A stretch of 64,000 bases of DNA, taken from assembly GCF_900099815.1 (NCBI RefSeq), contig NZ_FNCW01000003.1:117446-181445 (forward strand), written 5' to 3'. This DNA comes from Psychroflexus sediminis. GTDB taxonomy: Bacteria; Bacteroidota; Bacteroidia; Flavobacteriales; Flavobacteriaceae. The position numbers and the translations under genes are program-made. Shown here piece after piece: positions 26,816-35,899 of the stretch (positions within the stretch are counted from its first letter, which is position 1; each line of letters opens with the position of its first letter). A model generated the notes under the pieces. The model had not been told where the DNA came from and made no database searches. It saw only the letters and a program-made list of their open reading frames with translations.

Positions 26816-27300
26816 CTAAAGTCAAGGGTGGATAGTGAAGAGTGAACAGAAGAAATAAGAGTCAGGAACCACGAACCACGACAGGCGAGTAGTGAGTTGA
26901 TAGTAAAAATAGAGAAAAGAACAAGGAGCATAGAGAAACGACAAACTAGTAACTAATGACGAATCAGGAAACAAGAACCAGGACTTGGCTTCGAGACATC
27001 CCGACGAAACATTATTTGTCACCCTGTCCCGAAGCGTCGGGATATTTCAGGGTCTATGTTTAAGTTAATAAAGCGGCTTAAATAAGTCCACTTTCTTGTT
27101 GCAGCTAGGCCTACCTGCGTTTTTCCGCCACAGGCGGACCCTCAGCCACCAGCACGTTCAGAGTCCAATAGTTTTTATTATCGTCTAAGTCTTCGTCTTG
27201 GTCTAGGTTTTTTCTCAAAAATCTCCAATCCACAATCCCCAATCAAAAATCTCCAATCTGCAATCTCCAATCCCCACTCCCGCACCCAAATGAAGGCGGT
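26816..27300. repeat. Composite repeat spacer before the dihydroorotase gene
   Basis: Gene-free. Contains short-word repeats (26820-26990), a CACCCTGTCCCGAAGCGTCGGGAT hairpin motif near 27021-27044 (CCCGA-agcg-TCGGG), CGCCACAGGCGG near 27127, GTCTAAGTCTTCG words and AATC-rich words. From 27300 to 27398 there is a GCGGAGCCGGGGGCCGC stretch just ahead of the gene. Confidence 0.6.
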
Positions 27301-27398
27301 GGAAATTTTAGGCTTTTAGATAAAAAGCATATTTTTATCCTCTCTTAGCGGAGCCGGGGGCCGCTGCTTAAATTCACACCCATTCAAGCTTTAAACAC

Positions 27399-28751
27399 AT
27401 GAATCAGGATATTTTAATTAAAAACGCTAGCATCATCAACGAAGGACGCTCTGTCGTTGGCGATGTGCGGATTTCAAACGGACGCATTCAGAAGATCGGA
27501 ACTTTAGAGAGTGAGGCGGCAGACCGGGTCATTGATGCCACGGGCAAGGTCTTACTGCCGGGAATTATCGACGCGCAGGTGCATTTCAGAGATCCGGGAC
27601 TGACGCATAAAGCCGATTTATACACCGAAAGCAAAGCGGCGGTGGCCGGCGGAGTCACCTCCTTTATAGACATGCCCAACACCGTCCCCAATACCCTAAG
27701 CCTGGAACGCCTGCAGGAAAAGTTTGACCTTGCGGCCGGGAAGTCCCTGGCCAACTACTCCTTTTTCCTGGGGGTAAACGGCGATAATATCGATGAGGTC
27801 CTTGCGATGGATACCAGTCAGCTGATCGGCGTGTCGGACGATGGCCTGTACTTTACCAAAAAAGGAAATCTGCTGGCCGACAGCCCTGAAAAAATGGAAA
27901 AGCTGTTTGCCAACTGCAAGTCCATCATCGCCATACACTCCGAAAAAGAAGAAATCGTGGAGGCCAACGAAGAGGCCTTTAGAGAAAAATACGGCGAGGA
28001 CCTCCCGGCTAAGTTTCATCCGCTCATCCGAAGTGAACGCGGCTGTTACGAAGCTACCGAACGCGCCATTGCCATCGCTGAAAAGCATAAGGCCAGGCTG
28101 CATATTCTCCACCTGACGACCGAAGCGGAGACCCACCTCTTTCGGAACGATATTCCGCTACAGGAAAAGAATATCACCACCGAAGTCTCGGTGCATCACC
28201 TGTGGTTTTCGGACCGGGATTATGAGCGCCTGGGCATGCGCATCAAATGGAACCCTGCCATCAAGACCGAAGCAGACCGAAAAGGCCTTTTAAAAAGCTT
28301 GCTTGAGGATAAAATTGACCTGATCACCACCGACCACGCCCCGCATACGCTCGAGGAAAAGGAGCAGACCTATTTCAAATCCATGTCGGGAGCCCCCATG
28401 GTACAGCACTCGCTGAACTGCATGCTGGAGTTTTATAAACAGGGTCTCATTTCCCTGGAGAAACTCGTGGAGAAGATGTGCCATAATCCGGCGATTCTCT
28501 ACGACATGACCCACCGCGGCTATATCCGCGAGGGCTATTATGCCGACCTGGTCCTGGTCGATCTGGACAGCCCCTGGACGGTAGCCAAAGACAATATTCT
28601 TTACAAATGCGGTTGGTCGCCGCTGGAAGGTACCCCCTTTCAGACCCAGGTGACCCATACCTTTGTCAATGGGAATCTTATCTACGACTCGGGGACCTTT
28701 CACGAACAGGCCTACGGGCTGCCCATCGCCTTCGGGTCTAAATCGAAGTAA
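27399..28751 (+). CDS. pyrC: Dihydroorotase-family amidohydrolase (PyrC type I-like), first HxH His replaced by Gln
   Basis: A cytoplasmic amidohydrolase of 450 residues. Dihydroorotase closes N-carbamoyl-aspartate to dihydroorotate in pyrimidine synthesis. Family motifs present: LLPGIIDAQVHFRDPGLTHKAD (55-76 in part), GGVTSFIDMPNTVPN, the carbamate-Lys region DGLYFTKKGN, IHSEKEE, LHILHLTTEAE and the metal Asp in TTDHAPHTLEEK. The usual first metal ligand of the HxH pair reads Gln (Q60-V-H62). I recall this substitution in Flavobacteriia homologues, so the protein may still be active or may bind metal differently. Sua5 follows after 5 bp, and the region is GC-richer than its surroundings. Confidence 0.85.
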   Translation: MNQDILIKNASIINEGRSVVGDVRISNGRIQKIGTLESEAADRVIDATGKVLLPGIIDAQVHFRDPGLTHKADLYTESKAAVAGGVTSFIDMPNTVPNTLSLERLQEKFDLAAGKSLANYSFFLGVNGDNIDEVLAMDTSQLIGVSDDGLYFTKKGNLLADSPEKMEKLFANCKSIIAIHSEKEEIVEANEEAFREKYGEDLPAKFHPLIRSERGCYEATERAIAIAEKHKARLHILHLTTEAETHLFRNDIPLQEKNITTEVSVHHLWFSDRDYERLGMRIKWNPAIKTEADRKGLLKSLLEDKIDLITTDHAPHTLEEKEQTYFKSMSGAPMVQHSLNCMLEFYKQGLISLEKLVEKMCHNPAILYDMTHRGYIREGYYADLVLVDLDSPWTVAKDNILYKCGWSPLEGTPFQTQVTHTFVNGNLIYDSGTFHEQAYGLPIAFGSKSK

Positions 28752-28756
28752 CTTCT

Positions 28757-29716
28757 ATGAGCATTATCTCCAATGACATACAAAAAGCCATTAGCCTCTT
28801 AAACCAGGAGGAGGTAGTGGCTATTCCTACAGAGACCGTCTACGGACTGGCAGGAAATATTTACAGTGAAAAAGCCATCCGAAAGATTTTTGACGTCAAG
28901 CAAAGGCCCTTATTCAATCCCTTAATCGTTCATGTGCATGCCGTCGATCAGCTGGGGGCGCTGGTGAGTGAATTTCCCGAAAAAGCCCGACTGCTGGCCG
29001 ACGCCTTCTGGCCGGGTCCGCTGACCCTGATTCTCAAGAAAAAACCAACTGTTCCCGATCTGATCACGGGAGGCAAGAACAGTGTGGCAGTGAGAATCCC
29101 GAGGCATCCCGTAACCCTGGAGCTGCTGCGGCAGCTGGATTTTCCGCTGGCGGCCCCCAGTGCCAATCCCTTTAACCGGATTAGCCCAACGTCTTCCTCG
29201 CATGTGGAAGCCTATTTTAAGGACCGCCTCAAGCTGGTGCTGGAAGGGGGTGAGTGTCAGGCGGGCATTGAATCCACCATTATCGGTTTTGAAGACGGGG
29301 AGCCCGTGCTCTACCGACTCGGTTCCATCGCGGTGGAGGAGATCGAGGAGGTGGTGGGCCCGCTCAGCATCCGGAACAAAAAGGAACATGCCCCCGAGGC
29401 GCCGGGTATGCTGGCCAAGCATTACGCCCCGCAAACCAAGACCCTCCTGGTAGAGGATATCGACAGTTTTCTACAAAATACCGACTATGCCAGGATAGGC
29501 GTTATAAGTTTCTCTGAGAAAATAAAAAGCCTGGCAGGGGAGCGGGTGCAGGTGTTATCGCCGGCCGGAGACCTCAAAGAAGCGGCTTCTAACTTATACA
29601 GCGCACTGCACAAGCTGGACAGTCTGGGTCTGGATATTATCGTCGCCCAGAGGTTCCCGGAGGAGGGGCTGGGGAAATCCATCAACGACAGGCTGGAACG
29701 CGCCACCTCTTCATAA
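28757..29716 (+). CDS. L-threonylcarbamoyladenylate synthase (Sua5/YciO/YrdC)
   Basis: Makes threonylcarbamoyl-AMP from threonine, bicarbonate and ATP for the t6A modification at position 37 of ANN-decoding tRNAs. The protein has 319 residues, the long Sua5 form: an N-terminal YrdC domain (IPTETVYGLAGNIYSEKAI; KQRPLFNPLIVHV; FWPGPLTLIL; VAVRIPRHPV; LAAPSANPF) followed by a C-terminal Sua5 domain (APGMLAKHYAPQTKTLL). The start ATG is 5 bp after the dihydroorotase stop, and the DUF6671 gene starts 9 bp after its end, so the three genes form one operon. Confidence 0.94.
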   Translation: MSIISNDIQKAISLLNQEEVVAIPTETVYGLAGNIYSEKAIRKIFDVKQRPLFNPLIVHVHAVDQLGALVSEFPEKARLLADAFWPGPLTLILKKKPTVPDLITGGKNSVAVRIPRHPVTLELLRQLDFPLAAPSANPFNRISPTSSSHVEAYFKDRLKLVLEGGECQAGIESTIIGFEDGEPVLYRLGSIAVEEIEEVVGPLSIRNKKEHAPEAPGMLAKHYAPQTKTLLVEDIDSFLQNTDYARIGVISFSEKIKSLAGERVQVLSPAGDLKEAASNLYSALHKLDSLGLDIIVAQRFPEEGLGKSINDRLERATSS

Positions 29717-29725
29717 TCTTCTAGT

Positions 29726-30574
29726 ATGCCGAAGGCCGTATTTCAAGACAGAAAACTGCTCATCGCCACCAAGCATGGCAAGGAAAAAGTCATAGCGCCC
29801 ATTCTGGAAGCCGCTTTGGGGGTGGAGTGCATCGTTAATGAGGACTTCGACACCGACAGCCTGGGTACCTTTACCGGGGAAGTGGAGCGTGAGCTGGACC
29901 CGGTGGCCAACGCCAGGCAAAAATGCCTGATGGCCATGGCGCAGAGCAACTGCGACCTGGGCGTGGCCAGTGAAGGCTCGTTTGGACCGCATCCCTCGCT
30001 GTTTTTCGTGAATGCCGATGATGAGTTCCTGATGTTTATAGATCAAAAAAACAAGCTGGAGATTATCGCCCGGGAGCTGAGTATGGATACCAACTTCAAC
30101 GGACAGGAGGTCCGCAGCCAGCAGGAACTCAACGATTTTTGTGAGCGTGTCAAGTTTCCCTCGCATGCGGTGATTCTGCGCGCGTCCAAAACCGATACCG
30201 CTCAGCTGGTTAAAGGTATAACCGACACCGCTCGGCTGGAGGAAGCCTTTTATACACTACTTAAAACCACCGATACTGTCTACGCCGAAACCGATATGCG
30301 GGCGATGTACAACCCCACCCGGATGCAGGTCATACAGACTGCAGCCCGGAAACTGGCAGACAAGATAAAGTCCTGCTGCCCCGGCTGTGAAACGCCTGGC
30401 TTTGGCATCACCACCGTGAAACCCGGTTTAGCCTGTAAACTCTGCGGCTCCCCCACCAAATCCACCCTTAGTCATGTCTATGTGTGCCAGGACTGCGAGT
30501 ATACCAAGGAAGTTAGGTATCACCACGGGAAAACCTTCGAAGACCCGATGTACTGCGATTATTGCAATCCCTAG
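29726..30574 (+). CDS. DUF6671 family protein with C-terminal zinc ribbons
   Basis: A 282-residue cytoplasmic protein of unknown function. The N-terminal 200 residues are an alpha/beta domain (LLIATKHGKEKVIAPILEAALG; CDLGVASEGSFGPHP; VYAETDMRAMYNPTRMQVI). The C-terminus has four CxxC-type pairs (CCPGCETPG, ACKLCGSP, YVCQDC, MYCDYCNP) that should form two zinc ribbons. The family is widespread in bacteria without an assigned role. Its tight linkage to Sua5 hints at a link to RNA or tRNA metabolism, but that is inference. It is last in the GC-rich three-gene operon and directly borders the AT-rich island. Confidence 0.8.
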   Translation: MPKAVFQDRKLLIATKHGKEKVIAPILEAALGVECIVNEDFDTDSLGTFTGEVERELDPVANARQKCLMAMAQSNCDLGVASEGSFGPHPSLFFVNADDEFLMFIDQKNKLEIIARELSMDTNFNGQEVRSQQELNDFCERVKFPSHAVILRASKTDTAQLVKGITDTARLEEAFYTLLKTTDTVYAETDMRAMYNPTRMQVIQTAARKLADKIKSCCPGCETPGFGITTVKPGLACKLCGSPTKSTLSHVYVCQDCEYTKEVRYHHGKTFEDPMYCDYCNP

Positions 30575-30764
30575 AAATTAACGAGATGAAGCTTTAATAA
30601 AAATAACCTTGGTGTGGGCAGGGGACTGGGTTTTCGTTTTAATTATTTTGAAAGATATTTGAATTCTTATTAAAGCTAAAATTGCCTTTAACAAAAAGAA
30701 TAACTTGGATTAAACTTATCAATAATGCTTTTAATGTTTAATTTGCTATTTTAATTTTAATATT
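30575..30764 (+). other. Left boundary and promoter region of the defence island
   Basis: Composition changes sharply here from GC-rich to very AT-rich. Possible elements: an inverted repeat TTAAAG-N10-CTTTAA near 30670-30695 and a TTTAATTTGC sequence resembling, but not matching, the TAnnTTTG box near 30738. No integrase, tRNA or direct attachment repeat was recognised. Confidence 0.4.
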
Positions 30765-31598
30765 ATGAATTTTTCAGGTCACGATACTTTCCATTGCCGA
30801 TTATTTTGGCTAAAAAAAGGTTACGATTACGTTTCAAATGAACAAAAGTTTAAAGATGATTCTGGAGTTGACTTGGGAGTTGGTCGTAATATGGTTAACT
30901 CAATTAGGTTTTGGTTAAAGTCTTTTGGAGTAATTGATGATGCTTATAAAGTAAACGGTTTTTATAGACATATTTTTGATGATGAAGGTTTTGATCCATA
31001 TCTAGAAAACGAGGCAACTTTATGGCTGTTGCATTATAAGTTGAATGAATTAAATCATTCAACTATCTACAGAATTTTATTTGGTGAATTGAGAATGCAA
31101 AGACCTGAATTTACCAGAAAGAACTTTGTTGATTATACTCGAAGTCTAGATCCAAAGCAAAATAAAAAAACACTTGAAAAAGATTTTTCCGTTTTTCTAA
31201 GAATGTATCTAGAAAATCATAAAGATCTAAATGATGGTTACAGTGGTTTATTGACTGAATTGAATCTTGTGAGGGAAATAGGGAAAACTCATAGTGGCGA
31301 GCAGTTATATCGAATTGAAAACCCTTCCCAAGAAGAAATACCAGATGAAATTATATTGTATTGTATCTTGAGTAATGAAGACTACGGTAAATCGATTAGC
31401 TTCAATAGCTTGTACAACAATCAAAATGGGGTTGGTAAAATTTTCTGCCTAGATAAAGATATACTTGAAACTAAGTTAATTGAGATAAGTGAAAAATTTA
31501 AAGGCGTAACTTACAACAGTGAGGCAGGAGTAAAAGAACTTCAATTTAAATCTGATGTTAATGCCATGGACATCATTAAAAACTTCTACAATGCATAA
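30765..31598 (+). CDS. DUF4007 family protein
   Basis: A 277-residue soluble protein. It starts with the DUF4007 signature MNFSGHDTFHCRLFWLKKGYDYV, followed by LGVGRNMVNSIRFWLKSFGVID. From general knowledge of this family, DUF4007 genes occur in defence loci beside PAPS-reductase-like and large ATPase genes; no biochemical role is firmly assigned, and the conserved GRNMVNSIRFW segment suggests nucleic-acid or protein binding. The last 8 bp overlap the start of the ATPase gene. This is the first gene of the AT-rich operon, and its codon use (AAA, TTA, GAT, AAT) differs strongly from the GC-rich genes just upstream. Confidence 0.88.
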   Translation: MNFSGHDTFHCRLFWLKKGYDYVSNEQKFKDDSGVDLGVGRNMVNSIRFWLKSFGVIDDAYKVNGFYRHIFDDEGFDPYLENEATLWLLHYKLNELNHSTIYRILFGELRMQRPEFTRKNFVDYTRSLDPKQNKKTLEKDFSVFLRMYLENHKDLNDGYSGLLTELNLVREIGKTHSGEQLYRIENPSQEEIPDEIILYCILSNEDYGKSISFNSLYNNQNGVGKIFCLDKDILETKLIEISEKFKGVTYNSEAGVKELQFKSDVNAMDIIKNFYNA

Positions 31599-34500
31599 AT
31601 CAATTTCTACTAATATAATCAGAGACGAACAGGGAAGTTTAAATTATATAGTTACCCCAAATGCTGAAGAAACTTTTGAAAACATCTTTTCTAATATAAA
31701 CAAAGGTTACCACTCATTCAATTTGATCGGCTCATTTGGAACTGGAAAATCTTCTTTTCTGTTAGCTTTTGAACAAACACTTACCAATAAATTAAATCAC
31801 TTTCAATCTCAAAATAATTACAATTCTGAATTTGTAAAAATTATTGGTGATTATAAGTCATTTAATCAAGCTTTAAATGAAGAATTTGATATTGAAAATG
31901 ATCATGATGGAAATCAGAAGTTGTTTGATAAAATTTTCCAACGTTATGAAAACATAACCGAAAAAAATGGACATCTATTTATACTTGTTGATGAATTTGG
32001 AAAATTCTTAGAATATGCTGCAAATGAATCTCAAGAAAAAGAAATCTATTTTATTCAAAAACTTGCAGAGTTCGTCAACAAAGCAGACAGAAATATTATT
32101 CTAATTACTTCTATTCACCAAAGTTTAGAATCTTACGCACATAATCTTAAAAATGAGCAAATTCAGGAATGGAGAAAAGTAAAAGGTAGATTCATAGACT
32201 TAACTTTTAATGAACCTGTAGAACACTTGGTTCATTTAGCTTCAAATTATATTAATTATAGAGGGGAATTAAAACATGATTTAACTTGGAAATTAGTAGA
32301 GAAGTATCAAATATTTAATACTCGTATCGAAAACTTCCATAATATTGAACCCAAGCTTTTTCCTTTAAATGCGATTAGTGGTCTTGTTGTTGCAAAAGCC
32401 TTGCAGACTTATGGACAAAATGAACGTTCATTATTTACTTTTTTGAATTCTTCTTCTTTTGAAAATTTCAAGCAAGAAAACAAATCGTTTAGAATATCTG
32501 ATGTTTATGATTATTTATTACAAGATTTTTATAACTACATAAACAGCAAATCAAATCCAGATTTTTCAAATTGGAGTAGTATAAAATCATCTTTAGAACG
32601 CGTTGAAAATTTTGAGTCTCATCAAAGATTAATTAGTGAAAAGCTAATTAAAACAATTGGTCTGCTTAATGTCTTTTGCAGCAAAGCAGCTATTTTAAAC
32701 AGTGATTTTTTAAAAGAATACTTCGATAGTAAACTCAAAAAGGATCATATTCTTGCTAATTTAGAATTGCTTGAAAAGCATAAAGTAATACGCTTTAGTA
32801 AATTTGATAATTCATATAAACTTTTTGAAGGCACTGATTTAGATATTGAATCTGCAATTTCTAAAGCAGAAAATAAAGTGATAGGTTTAAATTTAGTTGG
32901 AAAACTAAATAGCTATTTTAATTTCCCTGTTCTGTTGGCAAAGTCTGTTTCTTACAAGTTTGGTACGCCAAGACTTTTTGAGTTTAAGCTAACTGAGGAA
33001 CCAATAAATGAAAAAGCAGAAGGTCAAATAGATGGTTTTATTAATCTGGTTTTCAATGTTGATAATTTTAACCAAGAGAAAGTTCTAGAGTATTCTAGTC
33101 AAAACCCTACACTTTACGGTTATTTTAAAAATACAACGGGCATTAAAGAAACACTTTTGGAAATTGAAAAAACCAATGAAGTTTTAAAAGAAATGCGTGA
33201 TGAGAATGATAGAGTTGCAATACGAGAATTACAGTCAATCGTAAAAAGCAATGAGAATCTCTTAAACCATTATGTTATTAATAGCCTTTATACTGATAGA
33301 GTAAATTGGTTTGCAAATGGCGAACCCCTGAATATTCAGAATAAGAAAGAATTCAATAAAATTTTATCAAAAATTGCTGAAGCAACTTACACACAAACTC
33401 CTGTTTTACAAAACGAATTGTTCAATAGACATAAAACATCGGGTTCTATTTCTTCTGCTAGAAAAAACTTATGGAATGCCATAACCCAATTTGAAGATAA
33501 AGAAGATTTAGGTTTTCCTAAAGATAAATGGCCAGCTGAGAAGACGGTATATTACTCGTTATTAAAACGTAGTGGAATTCATCAAGAAATAAATGGTAAA
33601 TATGCTTTTCAAAAACCTACACAGGACGATATCATGCCTTTGTGGAAAATAAGTGAAGAATTTTTAGACGATGCTAAAACTTCTAAAAAGAAACTAACAG
33701 ATTTTGAAGATGTATTAAGTAAAGCTCCTATCAAACTTAAAAAGGGAGTAATCGATTTTTGGATTCCTATTTTTCTTTTTATCAAACGTGGAGATTTTGC
33801 ACTTTATAACGATAATGGTTTTGTACCGGTTATAGATGAGGTCGTTCTATATCAACTGACTCGAAATCTTAAAGAATATTCCTTAAAAAGCTTCGAGTTA
33901 AATGATTTAAGGTTAAGCCTTTTTAATAAATATAGAGATTTTTTACAGCAAGAAAATACAGATGAATTTAGCACAGATTCATTTATTGAAAGCATCCGAC
34001 CTTTATTGATTTTTTACAGGGATTTACCTGAATACAATAAGAAAACTAAGACAATTTCAAAGGAAGCTATTCAACTCAGAGATGCAATAAGCAAAGCAAG
34101 AGATCCTGAGCAAACTTTTTTTGAAGAATTTCCTAGTGCTTTAGGCTATTCGCTACAAGAGTTAACTAAAAGCGATGAGCTTTTTGAAAATTATATCATT
34201 GATTTTCAAAATAGAATCCAAGAAATTAAAACTTCATTTGATGATTTACTAGATCGTTTTGAGCTTTTTATATGCGATGAAGTTATTGGTGAGAGACTTA
34301 GTTTTGGAAACTATCAGAAGAAACTTAAAGACCGTTTTAGTGCCGTTAAAGAACACCAAGCATTAACTCGGCACAAAGTATTTTTAATGCGAATTAACTC
34401 AGCATTAAACGACAGAAATAGCTATCTAATGTCATTAAGTCAAGCCTTAATTAACAAAGGTCTTGATAAAATTGATGATAAAGATGAACTGCTTTTAAAA

Positions 34501-34764
34501 GAGAGGTTTCTTAGTATAGTAAATGAATTGGATAATTTAGTCGATTTACATAAGTTAAAACCAAAGGCAGATGAACGTGTGGCTAAATTACAAATCACAA
34601 GTTTGGAAGATGGTGGAAAAGAACAAACCATTAGAATTAATAAAAATCAAGAGAAAGAGATAGAAGAAGCAGCTGTAGAGATTTTATCTAGTTTGAATAA
34701 ACACAAAAAAATTAAATTACCTATCTTGCTATCCATCTTAGAAAAAGAATTAAAAAATGGCTAA
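31591..34764 (+). CDS. Large P-loop ATPase (BrxC/PglY-like?) of the defence island
   Basis: A 1057-residue protein starting at ATG 31591, which overlaps the DUF4007 stop by 8 bp; an earlier in-frame ATG at 31555 would overlap deeper and adds no conserved sequence. Walker A is GSFGTGKS (47-54) and Walker B ILVDEFGKFLEY (131-142). The P-loop domain is followed by a long helical region with several helix-rich repeats and no second P-loop. Size and layout are reminiscent of the BrxC/PglY ATPases of BREX and of large STAND-like defence ATPases, but I could not confirm a family. It likely drives DNA scanning or complex remodelling for the modification or restriction proteins of the operon. The downstream gene overlaps by 8 bp. 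Confidence 0.75.
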   Translation: MHKSISTNIIRDEQGSLNYIVTPNAEETFENIFSNINKGYHSFNLIGSFGTGKSSFLLAFEQTLTNKLNHFQSQNNYNSEFVKIIGDYKSFNQALNEEFDIENDHDGNQKLFDKIFQRYENITEKNGHLFILVDEFGKFLEYAANESQEKEIYFIQKLAEFVNKADRNIILITSIHQSLESYAHNLKNEQIQEWRKVKGRFIDLTFNEPVEHLVHLASNYINYRGELKHDLTWKLVEKYQIFNTRIENFHNIEPKLFPLNAISGLVVAKALQTYGQNERSLFTFLNSSSFENFKQENKSFRISDVYDYLLQDFYNYINSKSNPDFSNWSSIKSSLERVENFESHQRLISEKLIKTIGLLNVFCSKAAILNSDFLKEYFDSKLKKDHILANLELLEKHKVIRFSKFDNSYKLFEGTDLDIESAISKAENKVIGLNLVGKLNSYFNFPVLLAKSVSYKFGTPRLFEFKLTEEPINEKAEGQIDGFINLVFNVDNFNQEKVLEYSSQNPTLYGYFKNTTGIKETLLEIEKTNEVLKEMRDENDRVAIRELQSIVKSNENLLNHYVINSLYTDRVNWFANGEPLNIQNKKEFNKILSKIAEATYTQTPVLQNELFNRHKTSGSISSARKNLWNAITQFEDKEDLGFPKDKWPAEKTVYYSLLKRSGIHQEINGKYAFQKPTQDDIMPLWKISEEFLDDAKTSKKKLTDFEDVLSKAPIKLKKGVIDFWIPIFLFIKRGDFALYNDNGFVPVIDEVVLYQLTRNLKEYSLKSFELNDLRLSLFNKYRDFLQQENTDEFSTDSFIESIRPLLIFYRDLPEYNKKTKTISKEAIQLRDAISKARDPEQTFFEEFPSALGYSLQELTKSDELFENYIIDFQNRIQEIKTSFDDLLDRFELFICDEVIGERLSFGNYQKKLKDRFSAVKEHQALTRHKVFLMRINSALNDRNSYLMSLSQALINKGLDKIDDKDELLLKERFLSIVNELDNLVDLHKLKPKADERVAKLQITSLEDGGKEQTIRINKNQEKEIEEAAVEILSSLNKHKKIKLPILLSILEKELKNG

Positions 34765-35896
34765 AACAAGACACTTGTTAGGGATTTCGGGCGGTAAAGA
34801 TAGTGCGGCTTTAGCAATTTATCTAAACGATAAATACCCACAATTTGATTTTGAATACTATTTCTGTGATACAGGAAAGGAGCTTGATGAAACCTACCAA
34901 TTGATCAACAATCTGGAATCTTATTTAGGGAAGAGCATAAAGAAACTTGAAAATCCTGATATTGATAGTACAGGTGATAATCCATTTGACTTTTACTATA
35001 AATCTTTTCGGGGTTATTTGCCATCTCCACAAGCGCGTTGGTGTACAGCCTTGATGAAACTAAAACCTTTTGAGAATTTTGTAAACGGTGATGATGCTGT
35101 TTCTTATGTTGGCATTCGTGGCGATGAAGAACGTGAAGGTTATATTTCTAAAGAAGCAAATATCCAATCTATCTTTCCATTTAGAAAAAATATTTGGAGT
35201 AGTGATGTTATGACTAAAGTTTTTCAACCAGAAAATTTTGAAATGGTTATAGATTACTTCCAATCCTATTATTCAGGAAATGATTTAGATAAATTGGTAG
35301 ATATTTTTAACGAGCCTATCAGTTTTGACAAAAACCATAAAAATGAAGCAGAAAAGATATTAAAACGAAAAGCAAACTCATCTTTGGATTTGGGAATTGC
35401 CCGATTTAATCGCGGAGTTTTTGATTTTTTAAAGACCACTAAGTATCCTTTGGCTAAAGAAATTGATTACGTTTTATTAGAAAATGAAGATGTCTTAGTA
35501 AGAGATGATATTTTTAGAATTTTACGTGAATCTGGTGTTGGTGTTCCTGAATATTATGAAAAAGTTGAATTTGAAGTAGATGGGCAGAAAGGCGAATATG
35601 CTAGAAGCCGTTCCGGTTGCTATTTTTGTTTTTTCCAACAAAAAATTGAATGGGTTTGGTTGTATGAACAACACCCCGATTTGTTTAAAAAAGCCATGGC
35701 TTACGAAAGTGAAGATGATTTATTCACTTGGATACCAAACGAGACCTTAAAAGAGTTGATACAACCTGAGCGCATAAAACAAATAAAACTTGGACATATT
35801 AATCGTACAAATAAAACTAAAACCAAATCATCACCATATTTGCTAGATATTTTAGAAGGCACTGAACGTGATGGTTGTAATACTTGTTTTTTGTAA
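34757..35896 (+). CDS. Phosphoadenosine phosphosulfate reductase-family protein, DndC-like
   Basis: A 379-residue PP-loop ATP pyrophosphatase. The PP motif is SGGKDS (11-16), with ARWCTALMKLKP at 93-104 and YVGIRGDEEREGY, as in PAPS reductases and DndC. Four cysteines in two CxxC pairs, C288/C291 (GCYFCFF) and C374/C377 (GCNTCFL at the very C-terminus), could hold an iron-sulfur cluster or zinc; DndC proteins carry a 4Fe-4S cluster. In phosphorothioation systems DndC activates the DNA backbone for sulfur insertion; BREX type 4 also has a PAPS-reductase-like member. ATGGCTAA overlaps the ATPase stop (8 bp), so translation is coupled. No cysteine desulfurase is nearby, so sulfur would have to come from a housekeeping IscS/SufS. 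Confidence 0.85.
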   Translation: MAKTRHLLGISGGKDSAALAIYLNDKYPQFDFEYYFCDTGKELDETYQLINNLESYLGKSIKKLENPDIDSTGDNPFDFYYKSFRGYLPSPQARWCTALMKLKPFENFVNGDDAVSYVGIRGDEEREGYISKEANIQSIFPFRKNIWSSDVMTKVFQPENFEMVIDYFQSYYSGNDLDKLVDIFNEPISFDKNHKNEAEKILKRKANSSLDLGIARFNRGVFDFLKTTKYPLAKEIDYVLLENEDVLVRDDIFRILRESGVGVPEYYEKVEFEVDGQKGEYARSRSGCYFCFFQQKIEWVWLYEQHPDLFKKAMAYESEDDLFTWIPNETLKELIQPERIKQIKLGHINRTNKTKTKSSPYLLDILEGTERDGCNTCFL

Positions 35897-35899
35897 ATT

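Noticed and set aside
31555..31590. ATG 31555 as start of the large ATPase
   Set aside because: It lies in the DUF4007 coding end in another frame and adds only a short non-conserved segment; ATG 31591 gives the same 8-bp overlap type as the next junction.
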